Origin: Streptosporangiaceae bacterium
GTDB taxonomy: Bacteria; Actinomycetota; Actinomycetes; Streptosporangiales; Streptosporangiaceae
Length of the DNA: 56,620 nucleotides
Reading direction: 5' to 3'
NCBI GenBank assembly: GCA_025964695.1
Contig: JAOPYK010000292.1
Span: 1 to 56,620 of the forward strand
How positions within the stretch are numbered: the stretch's first letter is position 1; every line of letters begins with the position of its first letter. Made by a program: the position numbers and the translations under genes. The notes beneath the pieces are model-generated. The model did no database searches. It was not told the origin of the DNA and worked only from the letters and a program-made list of their open reading frames with translations. Below are positions 1 to 8,690 of the stretch, piece by piece.

Positions 1-1
1 G

Positions 2-1234
2 GGCCCGCCGCTGCATCGGCGCCGGCGGTCGCCGCTGCGCCGCGTCGCGCTCTGGGCCGCCGCGGCCGCCGCGCTGCTGGTCCTGCTGGCGGTGGTCCAG
101 ATCGCACGGCCGCTGCCGGATCGGGCCGTGCGGCTGGTCATCGCCACGAGCCACACCTTCCCCGGCCCGGCCCCGCAGCTGCCCTGGCCGGTCAAGGGCC
201 AGGCCGCCGTGGAGGTCGAGGGACTGGGCAGTCTGGGCGTCTCCGGCGCCCAGACCCCGACTCCCACCGCCAGCGTCGCCAAGGTCATGACCGCCTATGT
301 CTTCCTCAGGAACCATGAGCTGCGCGACGGCGACGACGGCCCGACCTACACCATCTCCGCGGAGGAGGCCGCCCGTCTGCCCGACCTGAAGGCCCGTCAG
401 GAGACCCACGTCGACGTGGTGGCGGGTGAGAGGTTCACCGAGCGCAAGGCGCTCGAAGCGCTGTTGATCGTCTCGGCGAACAACATCGCCCACGAACTGG
501 CCCGGTGGGACGCCGGGGGCGACGTGGCGTACGTCCAGAAGATGAACGCCACCGCCCGCGAGCTGGGCATGGTCAACACCATCTACACCGATCCCAGCGG
601 CTACGACTCGGCCACGGTGAGCACCGCCTCCGACCAGGTCAAGCTGCTGCGGGCGGCAATGCGGATCTCCGCCTTCGCCCAGGTGGTCGGCATGTCGTCC
701 TACGCGCCGGCGGACGGCGGTGCGGCCCGCCCGGCCGGCAACACCCTGCTGGGCCGCGACGGGGTGATCGGCGGCAAGACCGGCTTCACCGACGCGGCCG
801 GAGGCAACTACGTCTTCGCGGCGCTCAAGCGGGTGGGCGCCGCGAGCGCGCTGATCGTCGGGGCGGTGATGGCGCAGAGCGGCGCCACCACCCCCAAACC
901 CGCCATCGACGCCGCCCAGCAGCTGATCGAAGTCACCGAGAGCTCGCTCACCAGCGTCACGCTGGCGCGCACGGGTGAGAGGGTGGCTCAGGTGGACGAC
1001 GGGCTCGGCGGCCGTACTCCGCTGGTCGCCACCCGCCCGGTCACCGTGGCCGGCTGGCCCGGTCTCACCGTACGGCTCGCCGCCGAGGGAAGGCTGCCGC
1101 ACCGCGCCCCCGCAGGCCGGAAGCTGGGTGCGATCACCGTCGGCAGCGGACCCGACCGGGCGCGGACCGAGCTCCAGCTCGGCCGTTCCCTCGCCGAGCC
1201 GGGACTGCCCGGCCGGCTGCTCCGCCTGGGCTGA
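2..1234 (+). CDS. D-alanyl-D-alanine carboxypeptidase (penicillin-binding protein 5/6 type), 5' end outside window
   Basis: Serine D,D-carboxypeptidase that trims the terminal D-Ala of peptidoglycan stem peptides outside the membrane. Numbering from the GTG at position 92, the three penicillin-binding motifs are in order: SVAK at 61-64 (nucleophile Ser), SAN at 128-130, and KTG at 229-231. The frame stays open to the left edge. It encodes an Arg-rich stretch and then an Ala/Leu membrane helix just before the GTG at 92, so the true start lies outside the window and the protein has an N-terminal anchor. The C-terminal ~100 residues match the extra domain usual in actinobacterial DacA-like proteins. 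It converges on the DUF1906 gene with a 21-bp gap. Function is firm; the exact start is unknown. Confidence 0.9.
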   Translation, partial: GPPLHRRRRSPLRRVALWAAAAAALLVLLAVVQIARPLPDRAVRLVIATSHTFPGPAPQLPWPVKGQAAVEVEGLGSLGVSGAQTPTPTASVAKVMTAYVFLRNHELRDGDDGPTYTISAEEAARLPDLKARQETHVDVVAGERFTERKALEALLIVSANNIAHELARWDAGGDVAYVQKMNATARELGMVNTIYTDPSGYDSATVSTASDQVKLLRAAMRISAFAQVVGMSSYAPADGGAARPAGNTLLGRDGVIGGKTGFTDAAGGNYVFAALKRVGAASALIVGAVMAQSGATTPKPAIDAAQQLIEVTESSLTSVTLARTGERVAQVDDGLGGRTPLVATRPVTVAGWPGLTVRLAAEGRLPHRAPAGRKLGAITVGSGPDRARTELQLGRSLAEPGLPGRLLRLG

Positions 1235-1255
1235 TCCTCACGCCCGGGCTGACCG

Positions 1256-2167
1256 TCAGGAGACCTCCCAGGCGACGTGGACGTCGCCCGCGTCCTCCCG
1301 CCGGACCGAGACCCCGTCGGTCGTACCGGGGTCGGGGAAGGTCACCACGGTCTGTCCCTGGGTGGAGTCCACGGTCGCCGTGGCCAGGTGCCAGGAGCCC
1401 GCCTGGTGAACGGCGACCCGGAGCTGCGCCGCGGGCAGGCCCTGCAGCGCGTTGTCGGCGATGAACCCGATCGTCTTGTAGCGGCCTCGGGGCAGAGCGA
1501 TGGGGGTGATCGCCTGGGCGCCTTCGGCGAGCTGGCCGTAGGGCATGTCGTCCTCTTCCTGGGCGGCCGGCGGCACGGGACCGACGCCGACGCGCCACTG
1601 CCCGTAGTCCGCCTTCATGGCGCGGTCGTAGTCGCAGTCGACCCCGCCGACATAGTGGTTGTTCGAATACTGCTGCAGTTGCGCCCGGGAGTCCCAGCTT
1701 CCGCCCGACCAGGCGTACGTCTGCCAGCCGTAGGCGATCTTCTTGGCGTCGAAGGCCCGCTTGACCGGCCCGTAGCCGGCGTAGATCCCGACCCTGTCGC
1801 GGCCCAGCACACTGGCCGCGCCGTCCAGGTAGGCGTGGATCTCGGCCTGCTGGGAGGAGGTGGCGTCGAAGTCCACGGCGAAGTAGATCGGGCGTCCGGA
1901 CGGCATGCCGCAGGCCTTCGCCTGCTTGGCCGCCTCCGTGGCGTCCGCCGCCCCCGCCGAGCGGCCGGCCAGTGCCCGGTTCGCGGTCGTCTCCCAGACC
2001 ACGATGATCCAGATCCCCGCGTCGGACAGCTGCCGCGCCTCACCGGCCGTGAGGTTCTTGCCGGAGGTGTCGTGGGAGAGATATCGGGCCACGAACTTCA
2101 CGCCGGCCTTCTTCAGCGCCGCGACACCCGGGCGCCCCCACGCATAGTCGATACCGAACACACTCAT
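1256..2167 (-). CDS. DUF1906 (Rv2525c-like) glycoside-hydrolase-like protein
   Basis: 303 aa. The N-terminal ~200 residues fit the DUF1906 glycoside-hydrolase-like TIM barrel: the FGIDYAWGRP opening, YLSHDTSGKNLT, a strand ending IYFAVDFDA (acidic active-site-like pair), GIYAGYG, and a WQTYAW...QYSNN segment. The C-terminal ~90 residues are a separate, probably beta-rich, domain of unknown role. The ATG at 2167 was chosen because the family homology begins there; upstream codons in the same frame look non-coding. No signal peptide or membrane helix is visible at this start, odd for a presumed cell-wall-active protein. Substrate unknown. Confidence 0.75.
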   Translation of the reverse strand: MSVFGIDYAWGRPGVAALKKAGVKFVARYLSHDTSGKNLTAGEARQLSDAGIWIIVVWETTANRALAGRSAGAADATEAAKQAKACGMPSGRPIYFAVDFDATSSQQAEIHAYLDGAASVLGRDRVGIYAGYGPVKRAFDAKKIAYGWQTYAWSGGSWDSRAQLQQYSNNHYVGGVDCDYDRAMKADYGQWRVGVGPVPPAAQEEDDMPYGQLAEGAQAITPIALPRGRYKTIGFIADNALQGLPAAQLRVAVHQAGSWHLATATVDSTQGQTVVTFPDPGTTDGVSVRREDAGDVHVAWEVS

Positions 2168-2279
2168 GGGCCCGCCCCAACGAATTAGATCGTCTGAAAA
2201 GTCGGACTTTAGCGGGCTTTGGCCTTGACATGTCGGTGAGTTGCGGTTGTTCACGCAGCAGACCGGTCGGCCAGGAGGC

Positions 2280-4085
2280 TCAGTCGACGTCGGCCCGGTC
2301 GCGGCCGCCGGAGAGCAACCGATAGCCGGGGCCGCGGTCGAAGAACGGCGCCGGCCCGCGCTCGGCGAGCAGCCGTGCCCGCAGTTGCCCGGTGGCCACC
2401 TCGTCGACCTGCGTCTCTCCGATGAGCACCACCCCGTAGTCGTCGCGGGCGCCCGCCGAGGACACCTTGCCGTCCCGTACGTCGGCGGCCACCCGGCCAG
2501 GGTCACGGCCGAGCGGGTCGCCCCAGCCACCGCCTCCGGTGGTACGGATCCTGATGACCTCACCGGCCTTGACGGGCTCGGCGTCGACCAGGCCCTCCAT
2601 CTCGCGCCCGTCGATCGTCACCAGGAACGGCCGGCCGGCCGCACCGCCGTTCACCCCCCAGCAGGACAGGATCGAGCGGTCCGCGATCGACATGTAGTGC
2701 GCGTCCCGGAGCATGCGCAAGTGCTTGTCGTAACCGAGGCCGCCGCGGAACTCCCCGGCGCCGCCGGAGTCGGCGGCCAGCCCGAGGCGTTCGACGATGA
2801 ACGGCCAGCGGGCCTCGGCGAACTCGACCGGGATGTTGCGGGAATCGGGCACCACATGGATCGTGTCCTCTCCGTCGGCGTAGTAGCGGCCGCCTGAACC
2901 GCCGCCGAGCACCTCCCGCATCAGGTAAGGCTCGCCGCCGGCGTCCGACCCGTGCACCCCGGTGTAGCGGATCGTCTCCTGGTCGGCCGGCATCCGGCCG
3001 CCGGTCGCCTTCGCCAGCACGCCGGCCAGGACGCCGAGCAGCCGCAGGATGACGAAGGTCCGGGCGTTGGTGGGGGCGGGGAAGATCGGGGTGAGCAGCG
3101 TCCCCTTCTCCGGGAAGATCATCTCGATGAGCGGCACGACGCCCTCGTTGACGTCGAGTTCGGCCATGCGTTCCGGGGTGTCGGCGAGGTTGCGCAGCAC
3201 GGGCGCCAGCCACTTCTTCAGGAAGACGCCGTCGGCGTAGTCGCCCGCGTGGTTGATCGGCCCCTTCGCCTGCGGTGAGGTCCCGGTGAAGTCGATGATG
3301 ATCTTCTCGGGGGTCTTGGTGAGCGTGATGCGCTGGGTGTGCAGCCGGGGCGGATCGACCCCGTCGTGCTCGGCGTAGTCCTCCCAGGTGAAGGTCCCGT
3401 CCGGGATCTTGGCCAGGATCTCCGTTCGGAAGGTGCTGGTGGTGTTGTCCAGGATGGCGTCGAAGCATCCCTCGACGGTCTCTCGGCCGTACCGGTCGAA
3501 GAGCTCACCGAGGCGGCGTGCTCCCATCAGGCAGGCCGAGCACTCGGCGTCCAGGTCACCGGCCAGCGAGTCGGGCATCCGGGAGTTGCGGGTCATGATC
3601 TTGATGGCGGCCGCGTTGGGCACCCCCTGGTCCCAGAGCCTGATCGGCGGGACCATGAGCCCCTCCTCGAAGACGCTGCGGGCGTGCGAGGGCATCGAGC
3701 CGGGGACGGACCCGCCGATGTCGTCGTGGTGCCCGAACGCCTGCACGAACGCGACCACCACCCCGTCGTGGAAGACGGGGACGGTGACGCACAGGTCCGG
3801 CAGATGACCGATCCCGCCTTCCGACAGGTAGACGTCGTTGTGGAAGAAGACGTCACCGGGCCGCATGGTGTCGAGCGGGAAGTCCCGGGCGATCGGCTGG
3901 ACCAGCGCCGAGTACGACCTTCCGGTCAGCTTCCGCAGCCGGCGGTCGTGGATGCCGGCCCGGAAGTCGTGCGCGTCCCGGATCATCGGGGAGCGGGCCG
4001 TCCGGGCGATCGCCGTCTCGACCTCCCGCTCCACCGAGGCCAGGGTGCCCTCGACGATCTCCAGCACAATCGGATCTGTGTTCAA
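2280..4085 (-). CDS. hyuB: Hydantoinase/oxoprolinase family protein, subunit B (HyuB-like)
   Basis: 601 aa. Beta-type subunit of the ATP-dependent cyclic-amide hydrolase family (N-methylhydantoinase, 5-oxoprolinase, caprolactamase; acetophenone carboxylase is related). Visible signatures are the N-terminal EIVEGTLASVEREVETA start, the HNDVYLSEGGIGHLPD motif, an AFGHHDDIGG segment, and the late Gly-rich TTGGGGWGDPLGRDP motif shared by HyuB proteins. The start is TTG at 4085, preceded by GGAG at 9 nt; that ribosome-binding site lies in the end of the dispersed repeat at 4091-4200. It follows hyuA on the same strand after 160 bp. Substrate cannot be read from sequence. Confidence 0.88.
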   Translation of the reverse strand: MNTDPIVLEIVEGTLASVEREVETAIARTARSPMIRDAHDFRAGIHDRRLRKLTGRSYSALVQPIARDFPLDTMRPGDVFFHNDVYLSEGGIGHLPDLCVTVPVFHDGVVVAFVQAFGHHDDIGGSVPGSMPSHARSVFEEGLMVPPIRLWDQGVPNAAAIKIMTRNSRMPDSLAGDLDAECSACLMGARRLGELFDRYGRETVEGCFDAILDNTTSTFRTEILAKIPDGTFTWEDYAEHDGVDPPRLHTQRITLTKTPEKIIIDFTGTSPQAKGPINHAGDYADGVFLKKWLAPVLRNLADTPERMAELDVNEGVVPLIEMIFPEKGTLLTPIFPAPTNARTFVILRLLGVLAGVLAKATGGRMPADQETIRYTGVHGSDAGGEPYLMREVLGGGSGGRYYADGEDTIHVVPDSRNIPVEFAEARWPFIVERLGLAADSGGAGEFRGGLGYDKHLRMLRDAHYMSIADRSILSCWGVNGGAAGRPFLVTIDGREMEGLVDAEPVKAGEVIRIRTTGGGGWGDPLGRDPGRVAADVRDGKVSSAGARDDYGVVLIGETQVDEVATGQLRARLLAERGPAPFFDRGPGYRLLSGGRDRADVD

Positions 4086-4090
4086 TTTGA

Positions 4091-4200
4091 CTCGCTCCGC
4101 TCGTCGGTTCGCACACGCTTTGACGCGGCGGCTCCCCTCGTCGCGTGCTCGCTCGTACCTCGCTGCGCGCTCCTCAGTCCGGTCGCCGCGCGCGTGCTCA
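4091..4200 (-). repeat. Dispersed intercistronic repeat, copy A (between hyuA and hyuB)
   Basis: About 110 bp, closely similar to 13077-13189. A core of about 30 bp (near 4134-4164) is identical in both copies and differences lie mostly in the flanks. In the direction of transcription its last bases read GAGCGGAGCGAG, so it ends with a GGAG ribosome-binding site 9 nt before the TTG start of hyuB. The reverse strand also has an open frame reading GTSEHATR...SKR...ERSE in both copies, which can create false N-terminal extensions of neighbouring genes. Confidence 0.75.
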
Positions 4201-4245
4201 CGGTCCTCATCCCGGCCTCATCCGGCCTCATCCGGATGGCTCGGC

Positions 4246-6378
4246 TCACGGGCTCTCCGGCCCTGCCGGGTCGAGGCTGAGCCTGGTGATCAGGAGGTTG
4301 CCGTAGGGATCGCAGCGGGCCTGGAACCCGGGGTGCAGGGGCAGCGTGGAACCGAACTCCTCGATCACCGCGGGGCCTGTGATCACGTCCTCCCGGCGGA
4401 GCTCCTCCCGCCGGTGGATCGGCGTCCTCCGCCAGCCGTCCTCCCGTCCCGCGGGGGTCAGATCCTCGTCGAAGTACACCTGCCGGTACGCGCCGGGGAG
4501 CGGCGGCAGCGCACCGTCCTCCCGCGAGGGCCGCTCGGCGAGCTCCGGCCGCTTGATCGGGCCGATACCGGAGACCCGGAGGTTGACCCACTCGACCGGG
4601 TGGCGCGGGTCGTCGCGGTAGCAGTAGCCGTAGAGCCGCTCGTGCTCGTCCTCGAAGCGCCGTACGACCTCGGCGCGGAAGTCCCCGTCGACCGGGCCCG
4701 CGGGCGCCGCGACCCGTACCTCGAAGGCCTGGCCGAAGTAGCGCAGGTCCGCGGACCGGACGAGGCGGTGGGCCGTGGCGTCGAAGCCCTCCTTGTCCAG
4801 CGCGCCGGTGGCCTGGCGTTCCAGCCCGGCCAGCACTCCGGCGACGGCGCCCGGGTCGAGTTCGGAGTCGCGGGCCACGTGGGTCTGGACGTAGTCGTTC
4901 TTCACGTCGACCGTCAGCAGCCCGAACGCGGACAGGTTGCCAGGGTTCTCCGGCACGATCACGGCGGGCAGACCCAGAATGTCCATCAGCCGGCAGACCA
5001 GCAGCGGCCCGGATCCGCCGAACGCGACCATCGGATAGTCGCGCACGTCCAAGCCGCGCTTGACGGTGATCTGGCGGATGGCGTTGGCCTGGTTCCAGGC
5101 GGAGATCTCCAGGATGCCGGTGGCCGACCGCTCCAAAGCCAGGCCGAGGACGGCGGCCAGCCCCTCGATGCCCGCCCGCGCCGCTTCGGGGTCCAGCGGA
5201 ATCTCGCCGCCGAGCAGATGGGGCGGGACCCGGCCGAGGAAGACGTGCGCGTCGGTGACCGTGGGGTCCCCGCCGCCGCGTCCGTAGCACAGCGGCCCGG
5301 GGTCGGCGCCGGCGCTGCGCGGCCCCACCTTGAGGGTGCCCTCAGGCGAGGTCCAGGCGATGGAGCCGCCCCCCGCCCCGACCGTGATGATGTCGATCAT
5401 CGGGATCTTCGAGGGGAACCGGCCGATCGAGCCCTCTGTGGTCAGCGTCGGCTCCCCGCCGAGCACCACCGCCACGTCCGTCGAGGTGCCGCCGCCGTCC
5501 AGGGTGATGACCGAGTCCCGGCCGGCCGTACGTGCGACGAGGGCCGCGCCGAGCGCCCCGGCGGCGGGCCCGGACAGCACCGTGGTGATGGGCTGGTGCA
5601 CGACCTCCTCGGCCGACAGCACTCCACCGTTGCTCTTCATCACATAGAACGGCGGCTCCCCGAGGCGCTCGGCGATCCGCGCGATGTAGCGCATCATGGT
5701 CGGCTTAACCGCGGCGTCGACGAGGGTGGTGACGGACCGCTCGTACTCCCGGTACTCGCGCAGCACCTCGCAGGACAGCGAGATCACGGCGGCGGGGTGC
5801 TCCCGGCGCAGCACCTCGCGCATCCGCAGCTCGTGTTCCGGGTTGGCGTAGGAATGCAGGAAGCAGACCCCGAGCGTGTCGATGCCCTGATCCCGGAACC
5901 AGCGGGCCACCGCGACGGCCCCGGCCTCGTCGAACGGTCGGAGTTCGGTGCCGGTGTGGTCGAGCCGCCCCCCGACGGTACGGACCCGGTGGACGGGCAC
6001 GATGCGCGGCGGCTTGACCCAGAAGTACGAATTGCCGTAGCCGTCGGGGACGCTCTGCCGAGCGATCTCCAGCAGGAACTCGAAACCTTCGGTGGTGATG
6101 AAGCCGAGGTCACCGATGCGGTCCTCAAGGAGCTGGTTGGTCGCCACGGTGGTCCCGTGCGAGACCGCCGTGATCTCCGCTCTGGTGGCGCCGAGCAGTC
6201 CAAGAACCTTGTGCACGCCCGCCATGAACCCCTCCGCGGGGTCCGCGGGAGTCGAGGGCGTCTTGGTAGTGACCATCCGCCCGCGCGTCTCGTCGAGGGC
6301 CACCACGTCGGTGAACGTGCCACCGGTGTCGATGCCGATCCGGATGCCGCCCCTGAGCTGCCGTGCCGGGGATTCCAT
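4246..6378 (-). CDS. hyuA: Hydantoinase/oxoprolinase family protein, subunit A (HyuA-like)
   Basis: 710 aa. ATP-binding alpha subunit of the hydantoinase/5-oxoprolinase family, which phosphorylates a cyclic amide and opens it together with subunit B. The actin-like phosphate loop GIDTGGTFTDVV is near residues 15-26, and DGGGTSTDVAVV lies mid-protein. The ATG at 6378 was chosen (AGG 5 nt upstream, family homology starts within 10 residues). A TTG at 6432 would add 18 residues without a good ribosome-binding site. It is 78 bp downstream of the DsbA-family gene and upstream of hyuB. The nearby PucR, NCS2 permease and molybdenum hydroxylase suggest an N-heterocycle or purine-derived substrate; that is inference. 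Confidence 0.88.
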   Translation of the reverse strand: MESPARQLRGGIRIGIDTGGTFTDVVALDETRGRMVTTKTPSTPADPAEGFMAGVHKVLGLLGATRAEITAVSHGTTVATNQLLEDRIGDLGFITTEGFEFLLEIARQSVPDGYGNSYFWVKPPRIVPVHRVRTVGGRLDHTGTELRPFDEAGAVAVARWFRDQGIDTLGVCFLHSYANPEHELRMREVLRREHPAAVISLSCEVLREYREYERSVTTLVDAAVKPTMMRYIARIAERLGEPPFYVMKSNGGVLSAEEVVHQPITTVLSGPAAGALGAALVARTAGRDSVITLDGGGTSTDVAVVLGGEPTLTTEGSIGRFPSKIPMIDIITVGAGGGSIAWTSPEGTLKVGPRSAGADPGPLCYGRGGGDPTVTDAHVFLGRVPPHLLGGEIPLDPEAARAGIEGLAAVLGLALERSATGILEISAWNQANAIRQITVKRGLDVRDYPMVAFGGSGPLLVCRLMDILGLPAVIVPENPGNLSAFGLLTVDVKNDYVQTHVARDSELDPGAVAGVLAGLERQATGALDKEGFDATAHRLVRSADLRYFGQAFEVRVAAPAGPVDGDFRAEVVRRFEDEHERLYGYCYRDDPRHPVEWVNLRVSGIGPIKRPELAERPSREDGALPPLPGAYRQVYFDEDLTPAGREDGWRRTPIHRREELRREDVITGPAVIEEFGSTLPLHPGFQARCDPYGNLLITRLSLDPAGPESP

Positions 6379-6456
6379 GAGACCTACATCTACCGCCCAC
6401 GGACGCCCGCGCGAATCGTCGAGTTCTGCCAACGAAACGGTCCGTCGTCAGGCGAG

Positions 6457-7098
6457 TCAGCTCGTGAGGTTGCCGGCCACCTCGCGCAGAGCCGCTTCAA
6501 GGGTCTGCGCCGGCTGCGCGCCGGACACCCCCCACTTGCCCTCGAAGAGGAAGAACGGGACGCCGGTGATGCCGAGCTCACGGGCCCTTCCGAGGTCCTG
6601 CTCCAGCTCGGCGAGTCCCTCCTCGGAAGCGAGCATGGATCGTACGGACTCGGGCGCCAGACCCGCGGAGCCGGCCAGCTCGGCCAGGGTGGCGACATCA
6701 CCCAGATCGCGTCCCTCCGCGTGCTGGGCACGGAACAGCCGGTCGGCCACCGCGTCCTGCAGGGCCGGCCCGCCCTCCCGGCCGGCCAGCCAGATCACCC
6801 GGTGCGCGTCGCGGGTGTTGACGTGCAGGCCCCGCTCCGGTTCATACGGAAGGTTCTCGGCGGAGGTCAGCCCGCGCAGCCGCGCGTGGGCCTCATGGAC
6901 CCGCTCGAGGCCACCGAACTTCTCCGCCAGACGCGCGGTGGCCGGGGTCGCGGCCGACGGCGCGCCAGGGTCGAGCTGGAAGGGACGCCACGTCACCTGG
7001 ACGTCGTCGTCCTCGAAACCGGCCAGGGCCTGACGGAACCGGGCCTGTCCCAGATAGCACCATGGGCAGACGACATCAGCGAAGATCTCTACGTTCAC
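6457..7098 (-). CDS. DsbA-family oxidoreductase (FrnE-like)
   Basis: About 213 aa from GTG 7098. Thioredoxin-fold DsbA/FrnE family: the first strand EIFADVVCPWC carries the CPWC redox motif at residues 11-14, followed by the large helical insert and the late cis-Pro segment GITGVPFFLFEGKWGVSGAQ typical of the family. The gene has no signal peptide, so it acts in the cytoplasm. The start is uncertain: a GTG at 7146 in the same frame would add 16 low-complexity residues, and neither start has a convincing ribosome-binding site. It is divergent from the FKBP gene and reads toward hyuA. Any role in the hydantoinase operon is unproven. Confidence 0.85.
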   Translation of the reverse strand: MNVEIFADVVCPWCYLGQARFRQALAGFEDDDVQVTWRPFQLDPGAPSAATPATARLAEKFGGLERVHEAHARLRGLTSAENLPYEPERGLHVNTRDAHRVIWLAGREGGPALQDAVADRLFRAQHAEGRDLGDVATLAELAGSAGLAPESVRSMLASEEGLAELEQDLGRARELGITGVPFFLFEGKWGVSGAQPAQTLEAALREVAGNLTS

Positions 7099-7204
7099 GC
7101 TCGGGTCAACCGGCGGCGACGGCGCTCCATTCCCGCCACGCGGCACCGACTAGGGTGAACGTCGATCGTTCATCCACCCACTACACCATCCGGGAGCTTT
7201 AGCG

Positions 7205-7579
7205 ATGGCGCTTGAACGGCCCGAGATCGACTTCCCCGAAGGGCAGCCTCCTGCCCACCTCGACATCACCGACATCACCGTCGGCGATGGCCCGGAGGCC
7301 ACCAAGGGTTCCAATGTGTCCGTGCACTACGTCGGCGTCGCCTTCTCCACGGGCGAGGAGTTCGACGCGTCCTGGAACCATGGCAGTACCTTCGAGTTCC
7401 CGCTCGGCGGCGGCCGGGTCATCAAGGGCTGGGACATGGGCGTGCAGGGCATGAAGGTCGGCGGACGCCGCCGGCTCGTGATCCCGCCGCACCTGGGCTA
7501 CGGCGACCGTGGCGCCGGCGGCGCGATCAAGCCCGGCGAGACCCTGATCTTCGTCGTCGACCTGATAGCGGTCGGCTGA
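7205..7579 (+). CDS. FKBP-type peptidyl-prolyl cis-trans isomerase
   Basis: 124 aa, a single cytoplasmic FKBP domain with no signal peptide. The core is clear: VHYVGVAFSTGEEFDASW, FEFPLGGGRVIKGWDMGVQGMKVG (split over adjoining strands), RRRLVIPPHLGYGDRG, and the terminal LIFVVDLIAV strand. It accelerates Xaa-Pro isomerisation during protein folding. The ATG at 7205 has GGGAG about 10 nt upstream, and a TAGGGT -10-like box lies at 7151-7156. A very strong hairpin terminator follows the stop. Confidence 0.92.
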   Translation: MALERPEIDFPEGQPPAHLDITDITVGDGPEATKGSNVSVHYVGVAFSTGEEFDASWNHGSTFEFPLGGGRVIKGWDMGVQGMKVGGRRRLVIPPHLGYGDRGAGGAIKPGETLIFVVDLIAVG

Positions 7580-7610
7580 CACCCATCAGGCAGGGCAGCA
7601 GGCAGGGCAG

Positions 7611-7660
7611 CGATGATGTTGTTCGGTCCCCCTCCCGAGGGGGACCGAACAACATCATCG
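7611..7660. terminator. Bidirectional terminator: 24-bp perfect inverted repeat
   Basis: Arms 7611-7634 and 7637-7660 are perfectly complementary with only 2 unpaired bases in the loop. It lies between the convergent FKBP gene (ends 7579) and the CoxG-like gene (ends 7754). No strong T-tract follows on either strand, as is common for actinobacterial terminators. The length and perfection of the stem are unusual. Confidence 0.8.
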
Positions 7661-7690
7661 GCAAAAGGCGTCCCTGGGTCAGGCAGGGGT

Positions 7691-7757
7691 CGGCGCGGGC
7701 GGATTCGGGCGGCGTGGGGCTACCGGCGCGGGCGGATCCGGGGCGGCGTGGGGCTAC
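7691..7757. repeat. Tandem duplication of a 33/34-bp unit at the coxG stop codon
   Basis: Unit 1 is 7691-7723 and unit 2 is 7724-7757. They differ by one substitution and one inserted G. The TAG stop of the CoxG-like gene falls in unit 2, so the duplication lies at the 3' end of that gene and just beyond it. Confidence 0.7.
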
Positions 7758-8476
7758 CGGCGTGAGCGCCGGCCCATGGCGTAGCCGACTGCGACTCCCC
7801 CGAGCGCGATGAACCCGCCCGCCGCGAACGCCGCGGTCATCGCCCAGGCGACCGGCCCCGTCGCGCGCTCCGCGGCCGGGGCGGCATAGACCGTACCGAC
7901 GCCCGCCGGGGCCGCGTAGGCCGTGCCCATGCCGGCCTGGACGTCCGGGGCCGCTGCAGTCCCCGCCGCCGACGCCGGGGGGGCCAGCGTTGCCGGGGCG
8001 GTTCCGGTAACCGGGGCGGCGGAGGCGACGGGCACCGGGCGCTCGGTCAGCGCGCGTTCGACGGCGGCGAAGAACTCCTCGGCGGTCCGCTTGGCGACGG
8101 TGCTCAGCATGCGCTGGCCGACACCGCCGATCATCCCGCCGACGACCGCGTCGGCGGTGTAGTCGACCCGGGTCCCGCCATCGCCGTCCGACAGCCGCAC
8201 CAGCACCGTGGCGTCGACCGTGCCGGGCGCTCCCTGGCCCTGCGCGCGCAGCACGAAGGAGTGCGGCGGATCGGGTTCGGCGAGGGCGACCTGCCCGACG
8301 TAGGTGCCCTTGATCGAGGCCACCCCGGCGGTGACCGTCATCTTGTAGGTATCGGCGCCGGTGGCCTCCAGCCGCCGGCATCCCGGGATCGTGCGCACCA
8401 GCACCGCGGGATCCTGCAGGGCTTCCCAGACCAGGCCCACCGGGGCCGCCACCGTCGCACTGCCGTTGACCTTCAT
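7754..8476 (-). CDS. coxG: CoxG-like SRPBCC protein with C-terminal membrane anchor
   Basis: 240 aa. The first ~150 residues are a CoxG/SRPBCC helix-grip domain: KVNGSATVAAPVGLVWEALQDP, RTIPGCRRLE, and the YTADAVVGGMIGGVGQRML segment that defines the CoxG subgroup. An Ala/Pro/Val-rich linker (~150-205) leads to one membrane helix ending in RRSRR. In carboxydotrophs CoxG helps assemble or recruit the Mo hydroxylase to the membrane; here it accompanies the CoxLMS-like enzyme about 2 kb away. The ATG at 8476 fits the family N-terminus. The substrate question is the same as for CoxL. Confidence 0.85.
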   Translation of the reverse strand: MKVNGSATVAAPVGLVWEALQDPAVLVRTIPGCRRLEATGADTYKMTVTAGVASIKGTYVGQVALAEPDPPHSFVLRAQGQGAPGTVDATVLVRLSDGDGGTRVDYTADAVVGGMIGGVGQRMLSTVAKRTAEEFFAAVERALTERPVPVASAAPVTGTAPATLAPPASAAGTAAAPDVQAGMGTAYAAPAGVGTVYAAPAAERATGPVAWAMTAAFAAGGFIALGGVAVGYAMGRRSRR

Positions 8477-8690
8477 GAACCGACCTTAGACAACCCGCCC
8501 GCCGGCGCGAACGGCAACATCTGCCCAGCCCGCCGGGACCGGCGGGCAAACGGGCATCCAGACCCGCTGCGGCGTGGCGCGACGCCCCGCCCCTCCGGAT
8601 CATGTACCAACTTGCCGGTAGGAAGCGACATCTAAGGGGCGTAAACCTCCGCCGGAGCCGGGTGGTGGTGACGACGGGGAGGTACGGCCG

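Noticed and set aside
3838-7158. A 1106-codon open frame on the + strand opposite hyuB, hyuA and the DsbA gene
   Set aside because: It is a mirror of the high-GC coding frames on the other strand, with low-complexity Arg/Gly/Pro composition and no family resemblance.
7155-7172. GAAC...GTTC inverted repeat upstream of the FKBP gene, resembling an SOS (LexA) box
   Set aside because: The spacer is 7 nt; the actinobacterial LexA box needs GAAC-N4-GTTC. Neither neighbour is an SOS gene.
8477-8690. c-di-AMP (ydaO-type) riboswitch before the cell-wall deacetylase gene
   Set aside because: The conserved ydaO blocks are not present; only a small 9-bp hairpin is seen.
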